A DNA stretch of 36,677 nucleotides from an uncultured Alphaproteobacteria bacterium (GTDB lineage Bacteria > Pseudomonadota > Alphaproteobacteria > Micropepsales > Micropepsaceae): the NCBI GenBank assembly GCA_903928515.1, contig CAIYRG010000466.1, positions 1 through 36,677 on the forward strand, in the 5' to 3' direction. Position numbers and translations under genes: made by a program. The notes beneath the pieces are model-generated. The model did no database searches. It saw nothing but the letters and a program-made list of their open reading frames with translations, and was not told the DNA's origin. Shown piece by piece: positions 33,066-36,677 of this stretch (the stretch's first letter is position 1; each line of letters starts with the position of its first letter).

Positions 33066-33698
33066 ATGAACGCCGAGACGCCCAAAACCGCGCCGCAAAA
33101 TCCGATGGCCGGAAAGAAAAGCACGTTCAGCCATATGGGCGTGAGCTGCTTCGATCTGAAGAAGATGGAAGATTTCTACACCCGCGTCATGGGCATGACG
33201 GTCAGCGACCGTGGACTGGCCGGCCCGGATCGCGACAAGCCCATCATCTTCCTCACCGCGGAATCCTACGATCACCATCAGCTGGTGCTGGCCTCGGGCC
33301 GCACCGAGGGCGAGATTTTGGACACGCCGGTGATCGGCGGCAGCTTCGGCACGGCGATCTTCCAAATCTCCTTCCGGCTCGACACGCTCGCTACGCTGCG
33401 CGCGTTCTATAAGCGCTTGGCCGAGGAGGGAAACTCCAACCTCATTCCACGCAACCACGGCAATGCCTGGTCGCTTTACACGCGTGATCCCGAAGGCAAC
33501 GGCTTGGAGCTGTTCGTCGATACGCCGTGGTTCACGCATCAGCCGTGCGGCATACCGCTCGATCTGTCGTTGAGCGATGACGAGATTTCCAAACTCACCG
33601 AAGAGATTTGCCGCGAGCGCCCGGATTTTCAGCCATTCGACGATTGGCGCGCGCGCATGAAGGACACAATCCAACGCGGCCAAGAGCGGTTGGTTTAG
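33066..33698 (+). CDS. VOC-superfamily protein (glyoxalase / extradiol dioxygenase-like)
   Basis: A 210-aa vicinal-oxygen-chelate protein. One VOC domain with paired beta-alpha-beta-beta-beta modules is visible: TFSHMGVSCFDLKKMEDFYT (His23 as first metal ligand), a His pair at 70-71 (ESYDHHQLVLASGR), and WSLYTRDPEGNGLELFVDTP with the C-terminal Glu ligand. About 40 extra residues follow, rich in charge. ATG 33066 has GGGAG about 9 bases upstream. Catechol dioxygenases, glyoxalase I and fosfomycin-resistance proteins share this fold; the HPCD-like ending FVDTPWF favours an extradiol dioxygenase-type member, but the substrate is open. It converges with the molybdoenzyme gene across a REPIN-like repeat. 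Confidence 0.82.
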   Translation: MNAETPKTAPQNPMAGKKSTFSHMGVSCFDLKKMEDFYTRVMGMTVSDRGLAGPDRDKPIIFLTAESYDHHQLVLASGRTEGEILDTPVIGGSFGTAIFQISFRLDTLATLRAFYKRLAEEGNSNLIPRNHGNAWSLYTRDPEGNGLELFVDTPWFTHQPCGIPLDLSLSDDEISKLTEEICRERPDFQPFDDWRARMKDTIQRGQERLV

Positions 33699-33711
33699 CG
33701 CCACTCCAATC

Positions 33712-33823
33712 CACGACCTGTCATGGCCCGCAAAAGCGGGCCATCCAAACGGCACGGCCAATGCCGTTAGATCAGTTCGCGTCCATTTGGGCGGCCCGCT
33801 TTTGCGGGCCGTGACAGCGGTGG
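33712..33823. repeat. REPIN-like inverted pair of hairpins, copy B
   Basis: Hairpins TGGCCCGC-AAAA-GCGGGCCA (33724-33743) and CGGCCCGC-TTTT-GCGGGCCG (33792-33811), flanked by CCTGTCA on the left and TGACAGCGG on the right. Its reverse complement matches copy A at 23730-23821 across both hairpins and outer flanks; the middle is longer and different. It lies between convergent stops at 33698 and 33834. Confidence 0.8.
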
Positions 33824-33833
33824 GGAAGGAGGA

Positions 33834-36023
33834 CTACTCCGCGGCCTTCGCCGGGGCTTCGTCTTCCACCTTTGCGATGCGGCAGAGCAGAGCGCGAAGC
33901 TGATACGTGCCCATCTGCGGATCGAACGGCGGCTCATTGTTGGTGAGCAGATTGGCGCCCGATTTGTAGATGCCCATGTCGACGCCGCCCTCTTCGGGGA
34001 ACCACCAGCCGAACTGAATGGCGACAGTGTCGATCTGCATGCCATCCACCAGCTTCGCCTTCTGGCGAATCTTGCCGCGGCGGCTTTCGATCCAAATCCA
34101 ATCGCCGTCCTTGATGCCGTATTTCTCGGCGGTGGCGGGATGAATATCGGCCTGCGGATCTTTCGAACCCTTGCGCAGGCGCGTGATCTGGCGCCCTTCC
34201 GAGCAGAAATAGAACGGCACGCGCGCGCCGGTGGTGAGCACCAGCGGAAATTCCTCGGCCACTTTCGGCGTAGAGATCGGGCTTTCGGGCGGCTCGACGT
34301 AAACGGGCAGCGGCGGATAGCCCATCTTCTCAAGCCGCGTGGAATACAGTTCGATCTTGCCGGTGGGCGTCTTGAAGCCCTTTTTCTCGTATTTCCGGTA
34401 TTCGATGTTCATGTCGACATAACCGCGCTCGGACAATTCGCGGAACGTCATGTTGCGCCCGCCCTTGGCCAGCATCCCATCGAGCACGTCTTCAACGGAT
34501 TCGGTGCAATGCTCGAGGCCCATGGCGCGCGCCAACGCCACGAAGATTTCCTCATCCGATTTGCGCTCTTCCAGCAGCAACGCGCGCGTTTGCGGCATCA
34601 GCACGTTTTCGGCGAAATACGGATAGGCCGAGATTTCGTTCAGCTCCGGCCAGGATGCGGCAGGCAGCACGATATCGGCGAAATTCTGTGCGGTCGGCGT
34701 GAGAAACAGATCGGTGTGCGTGATGAAGGGCACGTTCATCATCGCTTCGCGGATCGTATGCGTGTTCGCATACGTCGCCAGCGTGTTGTTGCCGAACACC
34801 AGGAACGCGTGGATCGGATACGGATCGCCGGTGCGCATCGCCTTCAAAACGGACGGAATGTGCGCGCCCGGATAGAAGGCCTCTTCGCCCGCCAGCAATT
34901 TGAACTGATCGTAACCGAGGCGCTTCTTGTGCACTTCGGGCGGCATCGTATCCAGCAGATCGGGAAAATGCCCGATCGCTTCCATGCCGAAAATCCACGA
35001 ACCCGGTTCATCCACGTTGCCGGTGAGTGCGGGCAGGATCGCCAGCGCGCGACAGGTCTGGATCGTGTTGGGCGTGTGCTCGATGGCGCAGCCCCATTCC
35101 AGCATGCCCGGCGTCAGGGTGGCGAACATGCGCGCGGCGGCACGAATCTTTTCGGCCGGAACGGTGGTGATGCGCTCGGCCCATTCCGGCGTGTTGTCCT
35201 TCACATGCGCGGCGAGCGCATCGAAGCCGTAGGTCCACTTCGCCACGAATTCGGCGTTGTAGAGCTTCTCGGTGATGATGACGTTGATGAAGGCCAGGCC
35301 CATGGCATCGTCCGTACCCGGACGGATCGGCAACCAGATGTCAGCCTTCTTGGCCAACTCGGATTCGCGCGGATCGACGACGATGGTTTTGGGATGGTGC
35401 GTAAGCTGGTCGCGCACCGAGAAACGGGTTTCGCCGTCAGGGCCTGAGACGACCGGATTGTGCCCCCAATAGAGCACGCATTTCGGGCCGGACTTCGACG
35501 TAACGTCGTTACACAGAATCCCGCCATAGGTGATGTTCAGCGTATTGAGGCGCGGGAAGAAGCATTGCGCGAAGCCCGGCTCCATCCAATTGGGCGTGCC
35601 CATGGCATGACCGAAGCGCGACACCCATGGCGCATGATGGCGTCCGGTGCCGGTGCCCATCACAATGGTGTGCGCGCCATGCTCGGCGCGAATCTTGTTC
35701 AGCTTCTCGGCCATCTCGCCGAGCGCTTCGTCCCACGAAATGCGCTGCCACTGGCCCGAACCGCGCGGGCCTTTGCGGCGCATCGGATAGTTCAGGCGAT
35801 CGGGATGGTGGACGAGATCGGTGACGGAGTAGCCGATGGGGCAGAGACTGCCGTGGTTGAGCGGCGCGTCGGGATTGCCCTCGACCTTGATAAGCTTGTT
35901 GTCCTTGACGTGCAGAAGCGCGCCGCAGCCGCCATGGCAGCCTTTGCAGACGGTCTTGGTGATCTTCACGTCCGGGTCGGCGACTTTTGTCGCCTTGTCT
36001 CCGACTACGACCTCGATACCCAT
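33834..36023 (-). CDS. Molybdopterin-dependent oxidoreductase (DMSO-reductase superfamily)
   Basis: A 729-aa cytoplasmic molybdo-bis-MGD enzyme. It begins with a 4Fe-4S motif of canonical spacing, Cys26-X2-Cys29-X3-Cys33-X27-Cys61. A likely Mo ligand is Cys154 (WMEPGFAQCFFPRLNTLNIT). Other marks are VLYWGHNPVVSGPDGETRFS, VVDPRESELAKKADIWLPIR with RPGTDDAMGLAF, ANTHTIREAMMNVPFITHTD, IVLPAASWPELNEISAYPYF, and the C-terminal MGD-binding beta-barrel FPLVLTTGARVPFYF onward. There is no Tat signal. The ATG at 36023 has AAAGGGC ahead. No electron-transfer subunit or membrane anchor is adjacent. Closest-looking families are thiosulfate/polysulfide and assorted catabolic reductases; substrate unknown. 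Confidence 0.9.
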   Translation of the reverse strand: MGIEVVVGDKATKVADPDVKITKTVCKGCHGGCGALLHVKDNKLIKVEGNPDAPLNHGSLCPIGYSVTDLVHHPDRLNYPMRRKGPRGSGQWQRISWDEALGEMAEKLNKIRAEHGAHTIVMGTGTGRHHAPWVSRFGHAMGTPNWMEPGFAQCFFPRLNTLNITYGGILCNDVTSKSGPKCVLYWGHNPVVSGPDGETRFSVRDQLTHHPKTIVVDPRESELAKKADIWLPIRPGTDDAMGLAFINVIITEKLYNAEFVAKWTYGFDALAAHVKDNTPEWAERITTVPAEKIRAAARMFATLTPGMLEWGCAIEHTPNTIQTCRALAILPALTGNVDEPGSWIFGMEAIGHFPDLLDTMPPEVHKKRLGYDQFKLLAGEEAFYPGAHIPSVLKAMRTGDPYPIHAFLVFGNNTLATYANTHTIREAMMNVPFITHTDLFLTPTAQNFADIVLPAASWPELNEISAYPYFAENVLMPQTRALLLEERKSDEEIFVALARAMGLEHCTESVEDVLDGMLAKGGRNMTFRELSERGYVDMNIEYRKYEKKGFKTPTGKIELYSTRLEKMGYPPLPVYVEPPESPISTPKVAEEFPLVLTTGARVPFYFCSEGRQITRLRKGSKDPQADIHPATAEKYGIKDGDWIWIESRRGKIRQKAKLVDGMQIDTVAIQFGWWFPEEGGVDMGIYKSGANLLTNNEPPFDPQMGTYQLRALLCRIAKVEDEAPAKAAE

Positions 36024-36214
36024 TTTTGCCCTTTGTCCCGAGGATGGCGGCTATGCCCGCCTTGCTCCTCAGAATCTTCCTAAAAGAGGGTATCGCCAAT
36101 GAATGACAAAGTGTAGGTCGCCGGACACCCGATCCCCGTTTTTGGCTACGTTTTTGCGCCCCTTGTGACGGGTATGCCGCGCACGCGGTCCTTCGCCAAA
36201 ATGGTTACGAGGCC

Positions 36215-36677
36215 TTAGCCTTGGGCCGGAATCGCCGGGACCGCGAAGCTTTCCGGCGGCAGGCCGCGCGAGGCCCGCTCGTGCATGGTGCGGTAAGCCG
36301 CCTCGATATGGCGGGCATAGCGCGCGCCATCAAACAGCCTCGCGCTGTCATGGCCCTCGGCCAAATGGCGCTTGAAGCCCGCCAACAATGCCGGTTCGCG
36401 CACCAAACGATAGGCCAAGGCCTGATAGCCCCCCAACGAATCGGTTATGAGATCAGGCAATTGCGCGGCCGTCAGAAGGCTGGCCGCGACCCGCGCCGGG
36501 AAGGCTTCACCGCGGCAGGTGAGCACCGGCACGCCGGCCCACAGCGCATCGGATGCCGTGGTGTGGGCGTTGTAGGGCAGCGTGTCGAGGAACAGATCGG
36601 CCAGCGTCAGCCGCGCCAGATGTTCGTCATGCGGCACATGCGCAGCGAAGATCAGCCGCTCGGGCGCCATGCCCCGC
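36215..36677 (-). CDS. O-GlcNAc transferase/SPINDLY-type glycosyltransferase, C-terminal part
   Basis: Partial: the gene enters from beyond the window's right edge and ends at TAA (36217-36215). The visible 153 residues are the end of a GT41 (OGT/SPY) catalytic domain: RLIFAAHVPHDEHLARLTLA, DLFLDTLPYNAHTTASDALW, AGVPVLTCRGEAFPARVAAS and DSARLFDGARYARHIEAAYR, which include the UDP-sugar-binding HTTASDALWAGVPVLT signature. Full-length bacterial members normally carry N-terminal TPRs, which would lie outside. Likely cytoplasmic glycosylation of a protein target, for example flagellin or surface components (inference). The ATG at 36670 is internal. Confidence 0.88.
   Translation of the reverse strand, partial: RGMAPERLIFAAHVPHDEHLARLTLADLFLDTLPYNAHTTASDALWAGVPVLTCRGEAFPARVAASLLTAAQLPDLITDSLGGYQALAYRLVREPALLAGFKRHLAEGHDSARLFDGARYARHIEAAYRTMHERASRGLPPESFAVPAIPAQG

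Noticed and set aside
1-36677. CRISPR arrays, tRNA/rRNA genes, insertion sequences, prophage or toxin-antitoxin genes
   Set aside because: I found no regularly spaced direct repeats, no tRNA cloverleaf, and no transposase, integrase or recognisable toxin family on either strand.

Overview
The window looks like chromosomal DNA of a GC-rich alphaproteobacterium. The strongest signs are a Fur-family Irr regulator divergent from fabA with an iron-control-element palindrome between them, a CC0125/CC1285-type lipoprotein, an IalB-like protein, and dense gene packing with many 1 to 4 base overlaps. Something near the Micropepsaceae/Rhizomicrobium or Hyphomicrobiales is plausible, but the lineage is inference. 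I see no tRNA, rRNA, CRISPR array, transposase or phage gene.

Layout. 1-3900: iron and oxidative-stress region, with fabA (minus, cut at the window edge), irr, a rubrerythrin gene broken by an in-frame amber codon, a two-cluster Fe-S/CCG-domain protein and a DUF3501 protein. 3900-8000: a FATP-type acyl-CoA synthetase coupled to a DUF1398 gene, a TusA-like protein, an IalB-like protein and a lipoprotein. 8091-11746: a four-gene efflux operon (TetR, HlyD lipoprotein, ABC ATPase, ABC-2 permease) with overlapping junctions and a palindromic operator candidate. 11743-13251: an unrecognised and possibly frameshifted gene, a GNAT acetyltransferase and a CHAP-domain lipoprotein. 13494-18063: potassium transporter Kup, an SMR-like membrane protein, 23S rRNA methyltransferase RlmI and an unknown exported protein.

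18311-23726 is a catabolic-looking operon: hydantoinase/oxoprolinase A and B, a one-TM protein, a fumarylacetoacetate-hydrolase-family enzyme and an unknown Cys/His protein. It is followed by two minus-strand MFS transporters, a Tat-exported solute-binding protein joined to an FkbM methyltransferase, and an AtoE short-chain fatty acid transporter. 30368-32839 is a minus-strand operon of exported proteins (lipoprotein, M48 metalloprotease, lipoprotein); the first gene carries a likely one-base frameshift near its end. The window closes with a VOC-fold protein, a molybdopterin oxidoreductase and the C-terminus of an OGT/SPINDLY-type glycosyltransferase.

Most notable: the amber codon in rubrerythrin at a position that is Tyr in the family; two Irr-type palindromes flanking irr; two copies of one REPIN-like inverted-hairpin element, in opposite orientations, each between the stop codons of a convergent gene pair; the frameshifted lipoprotein whose repaired frame ends in a GTGA overlap with the protease gene; and two little-described gene sets (rubrerythrin/Fe-S/DUF3501 and lipoprotein/M48/lipoprotein). 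I do not see one clear, wholly novel system; these are the best candidates.
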